NCBI RefSeq assembly: GCF_000020125.1
Contig: NC_010676.1
Span: forward strand, 3,286,001 to 3,350,000
Source of the DNA: Paraburkholderia phytofirmans PsJN
Lineage (GTDB): Bacteria > Pseudomonadota > Gammaproteobacteria > Burkholderiales > Burkholderiaceae
DNA length: 64,000 nucleotides
Reading direction: 5' to 3'
The translations under genes and the position numbers were made by a program. Shown piece by piece: positions 1 through 8,572 of this stretch (positions are counted from its first letter, which is position 1; each line of letters begins with the position of its first letter). Below the pieces are notes generated by a model. That model saw nothing but the letters and a program-made list of their open reading frames with translations, did not search any database and was not told the DNA's origin.

Positions 1-895
1 CCGCCTTGATATAGAACAGCCCGTATTTCGCGTACGAATCGGCGGGCTGCGACACGGTCGCGTCGATATCGCCGCGGCGGATCGCGTCGAACTCCTGAGG
101 AATGCCGTCGTTGCTGACGATCACGACATGCTTCGCATCGCCGGCCGGAAACAGCATCTGCTTGCGACGCAAGGTTTGCAGCGTGGGTGACAGATAAACG
201 CCGCCTGCCTGCATGTAAATGGCCTTCACGTCGGGATTCGCGGTCAGCAGACTGTCGAGCGCGGTGGCCGCGACGTCACCCTTCCAGCTCGCCGGAATCT
301 CCAGCAGCGTCAAACCCGGATAACCCTTCAGGCACGAGCGGAATGCTTCCGAGCGATCGCGCCCGTTGACCGATGCCAGGTCGCCCATGATCTGCACGAC
401 CTTGCCCGACTTCACGTGCTCGCCGATGTATTTGCACGCCTTCTCGCCGTACGCGTGGTTATCGGCGCGCACCACCATCGCGACTTTGCCTTGCGTCGGC
501 GCGACGTCCACCGCAACCACCGGGACGTTCTTCGCAGCGGCGGCGTCGAGCGCGCGACTGATCGCCGCCGAATCCAGCGGGCCGACCACGATGCCCTTCG
601 CACCGAGGTTCAGCAGGTTGTTCATGTCCGTGATCTGCTGGACCGGATCGCCGTTCGAATTGACTGGCGCGAGGATGTCGAGGCCGCTCTCTTTCGCGTA
701 CTTGGGCAGATAGTTGTTGTACGACTGCCAGAACGGCGACGTCAGCAGCGGCAGACCGAGGCCGATCTTGCCGGAGTCGGCGGCTTGCGCGGCGCCCGAC
801 ACGGCGAGGCCGGCGAAGCACGCAGCGGCTGCCGTGACGGAGAGCGAAGTGCGGAACAAACGGCGGGCCATGAGCGGCCCTTTCGCGAACGACAT
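1..895 (-). CDS. Sugar-type ABC transporter periplasmic substrate-binding protein (3' end outside window)
   Basis: The minus-strand frame is open from the ATG at 895 to the window edge, about 298 codons. It begins MSFAKGPLMARRLFRTSL and continues into a hydrophobic, Ala-rich signal peptide ending near AAQAADSG. The mature part reads as a periplasmic binding protein of the RbsB/Peripla_BP_4 type: GLPLLTSPFWQSY, then GAKGIVVGPLDS, then QIMGDLASVNGRDRSEAF. The family captures a sugar or polyol and delivers it to an inner-membrane ABC permease. A GGAG about 6 nt upstream supports 895; an in-frame ATG at 871 is the alternative. The ATPase and permease would lie to the left of the window. The divergent IclR gene is the likely regulator. 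The substrate cannot be read from the sequence. Confidence 0.85.
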   Translation of the reverse strand, partial: MSFAKGPLMARRLFRTSLSVTAAAACFAGLAVSGAAQAADSGKIGLGLPLLTSPFWQSYNNYLPKYAKESGLDILAPVNSNGDPVQQITDMNNLLNLGAKGIVVGPLDSAAISRALDAAAAKNVPVVAVDVAPTQGKVAMVVRADNHAYGEKACKYIGEHVKSGKVVQIMGDLASVNGRDRSEAFRSCLKGYPGLTLLEIPASWKGDVAATALDSLLTANPDVKAIYMQAGGVYLSPTLQTLRRKQMLFPAGDAKHVVIVSNDGIPQEFDAIRRGDIDATVSQPADSYAKYGLFYIKA

Positions 896-1008
896 GGTTG
901 TCTCCAGATATGCGTTGTGGGAACTGCGTGAACCGGCTCTGAGGTCGGCACTTCGTCCTGCGCTTTTCTTATTCGAGTCTCGTCGGGGATTGGCGGCGCT
1001 CATTTACC

Positions 1009-1027
1009 AATGAACGTATTATTCATA
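1009..1027. promoter_or_regulatory. Inverted repeat between the binding-protein and IclR genes (possible operator)
   Basis: ATGAA (1010-1014) and TTCAT (1022-1026) form a 5-7-5 dyad in an AT-rich patch of the 273-bp divergent intergenic region. IclR proteins often bind short dyads between divergent genes. Assignment as the operator is inference. Confidence 0.3.
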
Positions 1028-1168
1028 TATGGACTTTTCGAAGTCAAGGAATACAGACTGCACCGACCGTCCGTGTTTTCCCTGGACGTGCGCCATCTCC
1101 GCGAGATTCGTCCCGCACATACACTCACGCGCCACATAATGAGAACAGCCCAAGGAACATCCCTCACG

Positions 1169-1957
1169 ATGGACGCAGACGACAAAGACGACGCCGACCG
1201 CTACCGCGCCCCAGCGCTCGACAAAGGCCTCGACATCCTCGAACTGCTCGCCGAGCAGAAGGAAGGACTCACGCGCGCCGAAATCACCAAGCTGCTTGGA
1301 CGCAACGCGAGCGAGATGTATCGCATGCCCGAACGGCTGGTCGCGCGTCAGTACGTGGTGCGCTCGGCGGGGGGAGACCGCTATTCGCTCAGCCTCAAGC
1401 TGTATGCGCTCGCGCACCGTCATCCGCCGATGAACCGTCTGATCTCCGAAGCGCTTCCGCTCATGCAGCGCTTTGCCGATGCTGCCGAACAATCGTGTCA
1501 CCTCGTGGTATACGACCGCGGCAATCTGCTGGTGATCGCACAAGTGGATGGTCCGGGTACGTGGGGCATGTCGGTGCGGCTCGGTTCGCGTGTCGGCCTG
1601 ATCGACACCGGTTCGGGGCGCGTGATGCTCGCGTTTCAAAGCATCGAGCAGCGTGAACAGATGCTGGCCGAACACACCAAAGTGAAGGGCGAGGTCACGA
1701 TCGATCGTGATGCGCTCGAACAGGCCTGCGAGCGGATTCGCGCGGCGGGTTTTTCGCAGAAGGACAGTCAGCAGACGTTCGGCGTGACCGACCTCACGTT
1801 TCCGATTCAGGGGCCGTCCGGCCAGGCGATCGCGGTACTCACGTGTCCGTATCTACGGCGCATCGACGAATACGTCGCGCCGACGCTCGAAGCCGCCACC
1901 GCGCTCTTGCGCGAGACGGTTCAGGCACTGTCCATGTTTCATGAGAACGCCGCCTAG
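1169..1957 (+). CDS. IclR-family transcriptional regulator
   Basis: About 262 aa from the ATG at 1169 (MDADDKDD). The frame is open upstream to 1010, but that extension does not resemble the family. The N-terminal winged helix is visible (ALDKGLDILELLAE, then LTRAEITKLLGRNASEMYR). The C-terminal IclR effector domain follows (CHLVVYDRGNLLVIAQVDGP, then RVGLIDTGSGRVMLA, then DLTFPIQGPSG). Start alternatives are ATGs at 1139 and 1169; an AAGGA about 12 nt upstream of 1169 is a rather distant ribosome site. It is divergent from the sugar-binding-protein gene, so it probably regulates that uptake system. The effector is unknown. Confidence 0.9.
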   Translation: MDADDKDDADRYRAPALDKGLDILELLAEQKEGLTRAEITKLLGRNASEMYRMPERLVARQYVVRSAGGDRYSLSLKLYALAHRHPPMNRLISEALPLMQRFADAAEQSCHLVVYDRGNLLVIAQVDGPGTWGMSVRLGSRVGLIDTGSGRVMLAFQSIEQREQMLAEHTKVKGEVTIDRDALEQACERIRAAGFSQKDSQQTFGVTDLTFPIQGPSGQAIAVLTCPYLRRIDEYVAPTLEAATALLRETVQALSMFHENAA

Positions 1958-2055
1958 CGCGTGATGCGGCGGGTCGAACCTGAGCGGCGGTCCGTCGAAA
2001 ATCGGCCGCTTGCGCACATGGTTTAGAATGGCGACCCTCTCAAAAATCACGCCGC

Positions 2056-2634
2056 ATGGGTTCGCTCATGCGCGCTCATCGACAAGCAATGGCGAAACTT
2101 CTGACCGATTCCGAATTCCAGCGTTTTTCCGAACTCCAGCAGAAGCAGTCGAGCTTCACGATCACGCCTGAAGAAGCCGACGAACTGCGCGACATCGTCG
2201 CTCACGCGCAAAAGCGCCGCGACGATCGCGCGGCGGCGATGCAAAGCATCGAGACGTTCATTCAGCAATTCGACATCAGCCCGGACGAGTTGTTTTCGCC
2301 CGAGCAGATCGGCGAGGCTGCGCGCACATACGGCCTGATTCCGGCGGCGAAAAAGGAGCGCGTGCTGCCGCCGCAATTCACGTTCAACGGCAAGCCGTAT
2401 CAATGGACGACGCGTCCGCTGCCGGACGATATTCGTGTGCCGTTGTTCGACGCGTTCAAGGCGGGTGAGTCGGTGAAGTCGTTCATCGCGACGCCGAAGG
2501 ATGCGGGGCGTTGCGCGGCGACGATTGCGCGGTTGGAGCGTGAGACGGGAGCAGTCTACGGGGATGCGTGGCTTGAGGAGTTGGCGGTGACGCGGTCGCA
2601 AGTCGATGAGGCTGCGGCCAAGCTGGCGGCTTAA
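2056..2634 (+). CDS. Conserved hypothetical protein
   Basis: Up to 192 aa, charged and predicted cytosolic, with no signal peptide or membrane segment. The first half is helical and rich in E, Q and R (FQRFSELQQKQSSF, RDIVAHAQKRRDDR). The second half has a short aromatic patch (FTFNGKPYQWTTRPLPDDI) that only weakly recalls an H-NS C-terminal motif. No family is recognised with confidence. In-frame ATGs occur at 2056, 2068 and 2089 and none has a good ribosome site; 2089 (MAKLLTDSEF) gives the most protein-like start. A TAGAAT at 2024-2029 could be a -10 element. Codon use matches neighbouring genes, so it is probably real. Confidence 0.65.
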   Translation: MGSLMRAHRQAMAKLLTDSEFQRFSELQQKQSSFTITPEEADELRDIVAHAQKRRDDRAAAMQSIETFIQQFDISPDELFSPEQIGEAARTYGLIPAAKKERVLPPQFTFNGKPYQWTTRPLPDDIRVPLFDAFKAGESVKSFIATPKDAGRCAATIARLERETGAVYGDAWLEELAVTRSQVDEAAAKLAA

Positions 2635-2757
2635 GGGCGTTCACGGCCTTCTGGTTTCTCGCGGCGCGAGGTCTTCAGCGCCTCTCGTCGCGTTGATCAC
2701 CGCCTCGAACGCATTGAATGCGGTGATCCATTCAACTCAGCGCGTTGGGCACGCGGC

Positions 2758-5262
2758 CTAAGCGCTTGCCTCTGTCGCTTCATCCAGCGCCATCCTGAAC
2801 CCGACCACGCCCGGATCCTCCGTCCGCGTAATCGTGAAACCGCTGGCCTTGGCGAGCCCGATCATCGGCGTATTCTCACGCAGCGCCTCGCCAACCAGCC
2901 AATGAATGCCGCGCGCCCGCGCATATTTAATGATCCGGTCCATCAGCAATTGGCCGAGGCGCCGGCCTTTCTGATCCGAGCGCACCGCCACCGCGAATTC
3001 GGCGGTTTCGTTGTCGGGATCGGCCACTGCGCGCACCACGCCCAGCGTCCGCGTGACACCTTCTTCGCTTTGCACGGTGGCGATCAGCGCCATTTCGCGG
3101 TCGTAGTCGATCTGCGTCATGCGCGCGAGTTGCGAGTGGTCGAAGCTGCCCACCGCGCCGAAAAATCGCAGACGCAAATCTTCAGGCGTCATTGCTTCGA
3201 CGAAGTCGTGGTGCGCGGCCTCGTCCTCCGGGCGGATCGGCCGCACCGTCACCCGCACGCCCTGCCAGTCCAGCGTCTCTTCGAAACGGCGCGGGTAAGG
3301 CACGATCGCGAGGCGGCTGCGCGTGGACGCAAGTTTCAGCGTGGGCTCGACGACCACCACGCGATCGCGGTACACCCTGAGCGTCAATGTGAGCCCGACG
3401 AGCTCCTTGACGTCGCACACGGCTTGCGAGAGCGCCGTCAGCGCGGCCAGCGCCGGCTCCGGCGCAACCAGCCGCGCGTAGGGCGAACGCGTGACCATGT
3501 CGCGCGCGAGCATTGGGTTCAGCGGCGGCAACCCGTAGACGCGCAAGGGCTCGGACACACCGTCGGCCGATGGCGTCGTGAAGCGGAAGACAGGGCCGAA
3601 GTTGTCGTCGTCGTGGAGTTCGACGGCGATGTCGACGACGGGTCGGGTAGACGAGTCCGCACTCGATTCCGGGCAATCCGACGCCCGCAGTGCGTCCGAA
3701 ACTGCCGCTGCGACCTGCGCCGATCCCTGCGCGATTTCTTGCGCGATTTCTTGCGCAACTTGCCCCGCGCCACCCTCGCTGGCACTTCCTTCTCGCGCTT
3801 CCACCTGCAATCCGAACCGCCCCAAAAACCGCGCCGCCGCTTCGCCGGTTAGTTGGTGCTCACCTGCTGCAAGCGCGGCGCGCGCCTGAGCCTGAGCCGC
3901 GTCGATGCATTCGGGAATTTGCGCCGGCAAACCCTCCGGCGTCTGCATCAGCAGTTCGCGTCCCATCCGGTAATCGACCAGCCGCGCGAAGGCGCGCGCG
4001 AGGCGCTGCGGCGTCGTATGAACCGGAATGCCTTGCGCGTGCAGGGCGTCGCGCGTGGCGGCATCCACGCCACCGAAAAAACACGCGAGCAAGCCGCGGT
4101 AGGCGTACCGCTGATTCGCGATCAAGGCCTGCGCCACTTCGCCGACCGGCGCGCCATGTGTCGACGCGTGGACCACGAAGGCCGTGCCGGTGCTGCGATG
4201 CTCCGCGAGCAGTTTGAGCGCCGTGCCGAAGTGCTCCGGACGCGCGTCGTCGCCCAGTTCCAGCGGATTGCCGCCGACCGCGTACGGCAAGCTTTGCTTC
4301 AAGGCATCCGACGCTTCATCGGGCCACGGCGCGAGCGTATCGCCGGCCGCGGCGAAGGCGTCGCAAGCCAAAGTGGCGAGGCCACGGTCGCTCGTAATCA
4401 GCGTGGCCGTGGCGCCCGCCGCCACACGGCCCACGCCGAGCGTCTCGATCTCGTCGAGCAGGTCGTCGAGCGCATCGACGCGCACCATGCCGGCGCGGCG
4501 GAAGGCGGCGGTGTAGAGCGCGTCGGCGGGATCGGCGCGGCCGGAGCGCAGCGCCAGCACCGGCTTGTTGCGCGCCGCCGCGCGGGCCGCCGACATGAAC
4601 TTGCGCGCCGCCCGCACGCTATCCAGTTCGAGCAGGATGGCACGCGTGCCGGGGTCGCTGGCCAGATAGTCGAGCACGTCGCCCGCATCGACATCCGCCT
4701 CGCCGCCGAGCGCCACCGCGTGCGAGAAGCCGAGGCCGCGCGCGTGCGCCCAGCCGAGCACGGCGTTGGTCAGCGCGTTCGACTGCGACACCCACGCGAC
4801 GCCGCCCGCCTTCACCGTGCACGACGGCGCGCCCAGATGCGCGCGCAGCGCCGGCGACACCACGCCGAGACTGCCCGGCCCGACGATCCGCAAGAGATTC
4901 GGCCGCGCCGCCGAAAGCGCGTGCCGCAGCGCGAGCCGGTCCTCATCGCACCGCACCTCGCCGACGATAATCGCCGCGCGCGTGCCCAATCCGCCGAGCT
5001 TATGGATGATGCCGGGCCACGTCGCCGGTGGCGTGCAGATCAGCGCGACCGTGGGCGCTTCCGGCAGATCGCCCGCGTCGTGGATCACGGCGTGGCCGCC
5101 GAGCGTTTCGTACTTCGGATTGACCGGCCAGAGCGGGCCGTCGAAGCCTCCATCCAGCACGCGCGTCCACACCATCTCGCCGGTGCTGCCGGGCCGCTCC
5201 GAGGCGCCGATCACGGCGACGGATTTGGGTCGAAACAAGGCGTCGAGATTGCGAACGGTCAC
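2758..5262 (-). CDS. Bifunctional acyl-CoA synthetase (NDP-forming)-like / GNAT protein acetyltransferase (Pat/YfiQ type)
   Basis: 834 aa from a GTG at 5262, which has GGAG 6 nt upstream. There the start reads TVRNLDALFRPKSVAVIGAS, matching the N terminus of the E. coli YfiQ/Pka family; an upstream ATG at 5325 lacks a ribosome site. Order: CoA-binding Rossmann domain (residues 1-120), succinyl-CoA-ligase-like domains (120-450), an ATP-grasp-like segment (DDDNFGPVFRF) and a C-terminal GNAT domain (from about 665, VRPIRPEDEAAHHDFVEAM, then RSDQKGRRLGQLLMDRIIKY). Family members acetylate lysines of metabolic enzymes such as acetyl-CoA synthetase. The ATP-grasp portion carries a low-complexity insert including a 12-bp tandem repeat (3727-3762). 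It stands alone. Confidence 0.88.
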   Translation of the reverse strand: MTVRNLDALFRPKSVAVIGASERPGSTGEMVWTRVLDGGFDGPLWPVNPKYETLGGHAVIHDAGDLPEAPTVALICTPPATWPGIIHKLGGLGTRAAIIVGEVRCDEDRLALRHALSAARPNLLRIVGPGSLGVVSPALRAHLGAPSCTVKAGGVAWVSQSNALTNAVLGWAHARGLGFSHAVALGGEADVDAGDVLDYLASDPGTRAILLELDSVRAARKFMSAARAAARNKPVLALRSGRADPADALYTAAFRRAGMVRVDALDDLLDEIETLGVGRVAAGATATLITSDRGLATLACDAFAAAGDTLAPWPDEASDALKQSLPYAVGGNPLELGDDARPEHFGTALKLLAEHRSTGTAFVVHASTHGAPVGEVAQALIANQRYAYRGLLACFFGGVDAATRDALHAQGIPVHTTPQRLARAFARLVDYRMGRELLMQTPEGLPAQIPECIDAAQAQARAALAAGEHQLTGEAAARFLGRFGLQVEAREGSASEGGAGQVAQEIAQEIAQGSAQVAAAVSDALRASDCPESSADSSTRPVVDIAVELHDDDNFGPVFRFTTPSADGVSEPLRVYGLPPLNPMLARDMVTRSPYARLVAPEPALAALTALSQAVCDVKELVGLTLTLRVYRDRVVVVEPTLKLASTRSRLAIVPYPRRFEETLDWQGVRVTVRPIRPEDEAAHHDFVEAMTPEDLRLRFFGAVGSFDHSQLARMTQIDYDREMALIATVQSEEGVTRTLGVVRAVADPDNETAEFAVAVRSDQKGRRLGQLLMDRIIKYARARGIHWLVGEALRENTPMIGLAKASGFTITRTEDPGVVGFRMALDEATEASA
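3727..3762. repeat. 12-bp tandem repeat inside the acyl-CoA synthetase/GNAT gene
   Basis: Three consecutive 12-bp units, TTGCGCGATTTC with small changes in the outer copies, encode an in-frame AQEI tetrapeptide repeat on the minus strand. It lies in a Ser/Ala/Gln-rich stretch that interrupts the ATP-grasp-like region, so copy-number change would keep the frame. Confidence 0.8.
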
Positions 5263-5653
5263 AGGCGCTCCGAGGTCAGGGAATGCGAGCCGGCTTGGCG
5301 GCCGGGCGCGCGTCTTCGTCAGCATAGGCGAAGTTGAGCTCTCGCGCGGCGCTTCTCCTTCAGCGCCGGGCCGGCACCCGATCGCGGCCGGCTGTCCAGG
5401 GCGCGCCGGGGATATTTGTTATCGAGATCAAGCAAACAACGAGCGCCAATGCGACAATCTTCCAGCCGCCACGATGGCGGTTTGCCTTGAAAAATCGCTG
5501 GCCGATAGCGGTTCGAATCGCGTGCGCCGGAGACGCGCCAAAAGCGATTCGTTTGTGGACAACGCCCGGCTAACGATGCAGCACAACCACCGTTCGCGGT
5601 CCGACCGTCTTGCCGCCGGATCGCGCACGATTAAAAGTAATAGAAGGTGATTT
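5263..5653. other. Intergenic region between divergent acetyltransferase and LysR genes
   Basis: 391 bp without a convincing gene. It contains a small hairpin (CCGCC/GGCGG near 5472-5490) and one copy of TGTGGACAAC at 5554-5563. That 10-mer is identical to the right arm of the dyad elements at 51537 and 63213, but flanking bases do not match. Promoters for both genes must lie here; none stands out. Confidence 0.5.
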
Positions 5654-6529
5654 ATGCGGCGCTTGCCATCGCTGATCGCGTTGCGCTTCTTCGAAGAGAC
5701 GGCCCGGCACATGAGCTTCAACCGTGCAGCCATTGCGCTGTGCGTGACTCAAGGCGCCGTGAGCCGGCAAATCAAGCTGCTTGAGGAATCGCTCGGCGCG
5801 AAACTGTTCGAGCGCGACCACAAAGGCATCCGCCTGACGCAGGCGGGCCTGCAATTGCTGCCCTGCCTGTCTGAGGCCTTCGATACGATCGAGCGAGGCT
5901 TTCGCCAGATCACGGCGGCCAAAGGACGACGGCGTCTCGTGCTCGCTCTGCCGCCCACGTTCGCCACGCAATGGTTTTCGCCGCGGCTGGGCTCGCTCGC
6001 GGTGGAATTGCCCGACGTCGAACTGTCCGTTCGTACTGAAGCGCACGGAGACCTTCACTGTCAGATTCGCTTTGGCCGGCAGGCGCTGCCGGACGCGCAC
6101 TCCGAACTGCTGATGATGGAGCGCCACGTGCTCGTAGGCGCGCCGCGTTTGCTCGGTCAACCGCTCGATGCGCTGCTCGAACGCATGCCGGCGCTGCACG
6201 TGCTGCACAACGAGGCCCGGCTCGAATTGTGGCCGAACTGGCTCGCCAAGGCGGGCATGCCCGCACGTTACGCGGATAACGGCATCGAGTTCTCGACGCT
6301 GGAACAGGCGATTCGTGCGGCGAGTAAAGGCGCGGGGCTGGCGATCGTCGACCGGAACATGATCGTCGAGGAACTGGCGGACGGCAGCCTCGCGCAGTTT
6401 TCCGACGTCGAGGTGAGCGGGCCGTTTGGGTATTGGCTCGATATTCCGCAGCGGCATGTGGCGCTCGAGCACGTGCAAGCCCTTGCCGGGTGGATGCGAG
6501 AGGAAGTGTTGAAGCTGGATCCGCGCTGA
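5654..6529 (+). CDS. LysR-family transcriptional regulator (GcvA-like)
   Basis: 291 aa. The N-terminal helix-turn-helix reads LIALRFFEETARHMSFNRAA, then LCVTQGAVSRQIKLLEESLG, then KLFERDHKGIRLTQAG, which is the GcvA/AmpR style. The C-terminal periplasmic-binding-like effector domain follows from about residue 90. The ATG at 5654 has AGAAGGTG just upstream. It is divergent from the acetyltransferase gene and convergent with prfC. The target is not evident from neighbours; LysR proteins usually control an adjacent divergent gene, which here would be the acetyltransferase (inference). Confidence 0.9.
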   Translation: MRRLPSLIALRFFEETARHMSFNRAAIALCVTQGAVSRQIKLLEESLGAKLFERDHKGIRLTQAGLQLLPCLSEAFDTIERGFRQITAAKGRRRLVLALPPTFATQWFSPRLGSLAVELPDVELSVRTEAHGDLHCQIRFGRQALPDAHSELLMMERHVLVGAPRLLGQPLDALLERMPALHVLHNEARLELWPNWLAKAGMPARYADNGIEFSTLEQAIRAASKGAGLAIVDRNMIVEELADGSLAQFSDVEVSGPFGYWLDIPQRHVALEHVQALAGWMREEVLKLDPR

Positions 6530-6562
6530 TGAACCGCCGGTGGTCACGGTGCCGTTAACGCA

Positions 6563-6589
6563 AAAGGCCCCGTTTTCAACGGGGCCTTT
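6563..6589. terminator. Bidirectional rho-independent terminator between LysR gene and prfC
   Basis: AAAGGCCCCG, loop of 5-7 nt, CGGGGCCTTT: a perfect GC-rich stem with A and T runs on the two flanks, 34 bp after the LysR stop and 47 bp after the prfC stop. It can serve both convergent genes. Confidence 0.85.
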
Positions 6590-6635
6590 CGATTGGCGCT
6601 ACTCCACCCGGCACTCGCGTATCGCCGCGGTGAAC

Positions 6636-8237
6636 TTACATCGCCTTCTTGAACGGCGCGCCCGAGTGCTCGCGCAACTCGTTGAACACGATCTTCGGCC
6701 ACGCCTTCTGCGCGACTTCGATCTCCGACACGTGCGAGGCCAGATACGTCGGTGCGTCGGAGGCATCGAGCGCGATCCGCGCCGCGTACGAATCGGTGAA
6801 GCGGCGCAGTTCGGCTGCGTCGTCGCAAGTCACCCAGCGCGACATGCGGTAACGCGCCGGCGCCATGCGCACGTCGACCTTGTATTCCGTCGACAAACGG
6901 TGCGACACCACTTCGAACTGCAGTTGCCCGACCGCGCCGAGAATCATCAGGCCGCCCACTTCCGGACGAAACACCTGAATCGCGCCTTCTTCGCCGAGTT
7001 GCTTGAGCGCCTCGCCGAGCTGCTTGGCGCGCATTGGATCGACCACTTCGACGGTCTGGAAAATTTCCGGCGCGAAAAACGGCAGGCCGACGAATTGCAA
7101 CTGCTCGCCTTCGGTCAACGTATCGCCGAGACTCAGCGTGCCATGATTCGGAATACCGATGATGTCGCCCGGATACGCCTCGCTCACCGTCTCACGACGT
7201 TGCGACAGAAACGTCACCACGTTATTGGCGCGGAACGTCTTGTTCGTGCGGGTCACCTTCACGGCCATGCCGCGTTCGAAATGCCCCGAGCACACGCGGA
7301 TGAATGCCACGCGGTCGCGGTGCGCCAGATCCATGTTCGCCTGCACCTTGAACACGACGCCGGTGAACTTCGGCTCGTCCGGCATGACCGGACGCTGCAC
7401 GGTCATGCGCATCGACGGCGGCGGCGCGAGGTCGACCAGCGCGTCCAGAATTTCCTTCACGCCGAAGTTGTTGATCGCCGAGCCGAACAGCACCGGCGAT
7501 TGCTGACCGGCGAGGAACTGCTCGCGATCGAAATCGGGCGACGCGCCGGTGATCAGATCGATCTCTTCCTTCGCCTTGATCCAGGCGTGGCCGAAGCGGC
7601 GCTCGCCTTCTTCGTCGCTCGGCGCTTGCAGCGTTTCCACTTCGCCGCCGGCCTTGTCCTGTCCCGCGCGGAAAATGCGCACCTGATCGCGCTGAATATC
7701 GTAGACGCCCTGGAAGTCCTTACCCATGCCGATCGGCCACGTGAACGGCACGGCGGCAACGCCCAGATGCTGCTCGATTTCGTCGAGCAGTTCGAGCGGC
7801 TCGCGCACTTCGCGGTCGAGCTTGTTGATGAAGGTGACGATCGGCGTCTTGCGGCTGCGGCAGACTTCGAGCAGCTTGAGCGTTTGCGCCTCGACGCCGT
7901 TCGCGCCGTCGATCACCATGACCGCGGCGTCGACCGCGGTCAGCACGCGGTAGGTATCTTCGGAGAAGTCTTCGTGGCCCGGCGTGTCGAGCAGGTTGAT
8001 GACGGCGTCGCCGTACTCGAACTGCATCACCGAGCTCGCCACCGAAATGCCCCGCTGCTTTTCAATCTCCATCCAGTCGGACGTTGCGTAGCGGTTGCTC
8101 TTGCGGCCCTTCACGGTGCCGGCGATCTGGATCGCGCCCGAGAACAGCAGCAGCTTTTCCGTGAGCGTGGTCTTACCGGCGTCCGGGTGGGAAATGACCG
8201 CGAACGTGCGGCGGCGTTTTAGTTCGGAGACTGACAT
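6636..8237 (-). CDS. prfC: Peptide chain release factor 3 (RF3)
   Basis: 533 aa, the usual RF3 length. It is the GTPase that recycles RF1/RF2 from the ribosome after peptide release. GTPase motifs are intact: SHPDAGKTT (G1), a switch region KQRGISVASSVMQFEY, DTPGHEDFSEDTYR (G3) and FINKLDR (G4). EF-Tu-like beta-barrel and C-terminal RF3 domains follow. Start MSVSELKRRRTFAVISHPDA matches the family. It is monocistronic, with a shared terminator downstream. Confidence 0.97.
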   Translation of the reverse strand: MSVSELKRRRTFAVISHPDAGKTTLTEKLLLFSGAIQIAGTVKGRKSNRYATSDWMEIEKQRGISVASSVMQFEYGDAVINLLDTPGHEDFSEDTYRVLTAVDAAVMVIDGANGVEAQTLKLLEVCRSRKTPIVTFINKLDREVREPLELLDEIEQHLGVAAVPFTWPIGMGKDFQGVYDIQRDQVRIFRAGQDKAGGEVETLQAPSDEEGERRFGHAWIKAKEEIDLITGASPDFDREQFLAGQQSPVLFGSAINNFGVKEILDALVDLAPPPSMRMTVQRPVMPDEPKFTGVVFKVQANMDLAHRDRVAFIRVCSGHFERGMAVKVTRTNKTFRANNVVTFLSQRRETVSEAYPGDIIGIPNHGTLSLGDTLTEGEQLQFVGLPFFAPEIFQTVEVVDPMRAKQLGEALKQLGEEGAIQVFRPEVGGLMILGAVGQLQFEVVSHRLSTEYKVDVRMAPARYRMSRWVTCDDAAELRRFTDSYAARIALDASDAPTYLASHVSEIEVAQKAWPKIVFNELREHSGAPFKKAM

Positions 8238-8572
8238 CGGGTCTGGCGGTCACGGATAGGGGTTCGGGCGGTTGCCGGCGGCTTGTGGCTGCCGGTATGC
8301 CACGCCTTGCGCGGCGGCGTCGAGCTGCGGGAATTGGGCCGACGACCCGCATCACAGTGGCAACTCAGCCGCGTCGGAAACAGGTCACGAACGAGCGTTC
8401 GACAATACGGGAATCGCCGGCGCAGAACAGCGCAGGGAACGAATGATACACGTCCAGGGCCGCCGCCGTATGAAAACGGACGAGGCGGGGGCGACTGAAG
8501 CCGACGAAATCAGCTGCAGCTGGTTTTAGCAAAGACCGTCAAGTTGCCTGCGGAGAGAGAGCGCCGCCATGG
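8238..8572. other. Intergenic region between fimbrial operon end and prfC start
   Basis: 335 bp. It holds the prfC upstream region and the 3' flank of the fimbrial adhesin gene. A 12-bp perfect palindrome CAGCTGCAGCTG lies at 8511-8522. Short open frames here show no recognisable features and were not called. Confidence 0.5.

Noticed and set aside
3853..5337. Long plus-strand frame antisense to the acetyltransferase gene
   Set aside because: A shadow of the minus-strand gene: Arg/His-rich, no domain, typical of the complementary frame in high-GC DNA.
5554..5563. Third copy of the 65-bp dyad element
   Set aside because: Only the 10-bp right arm TGTGGACAAC matches; the rest of the element is absent.
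8272..8529. Plus-strand open frames of about 85 aa in the prfC/fimbrial gap
   Set aside because: No ribosome site, odd composition, and overlapping frames of similar length; consistent with chance in GC-rich DNA.
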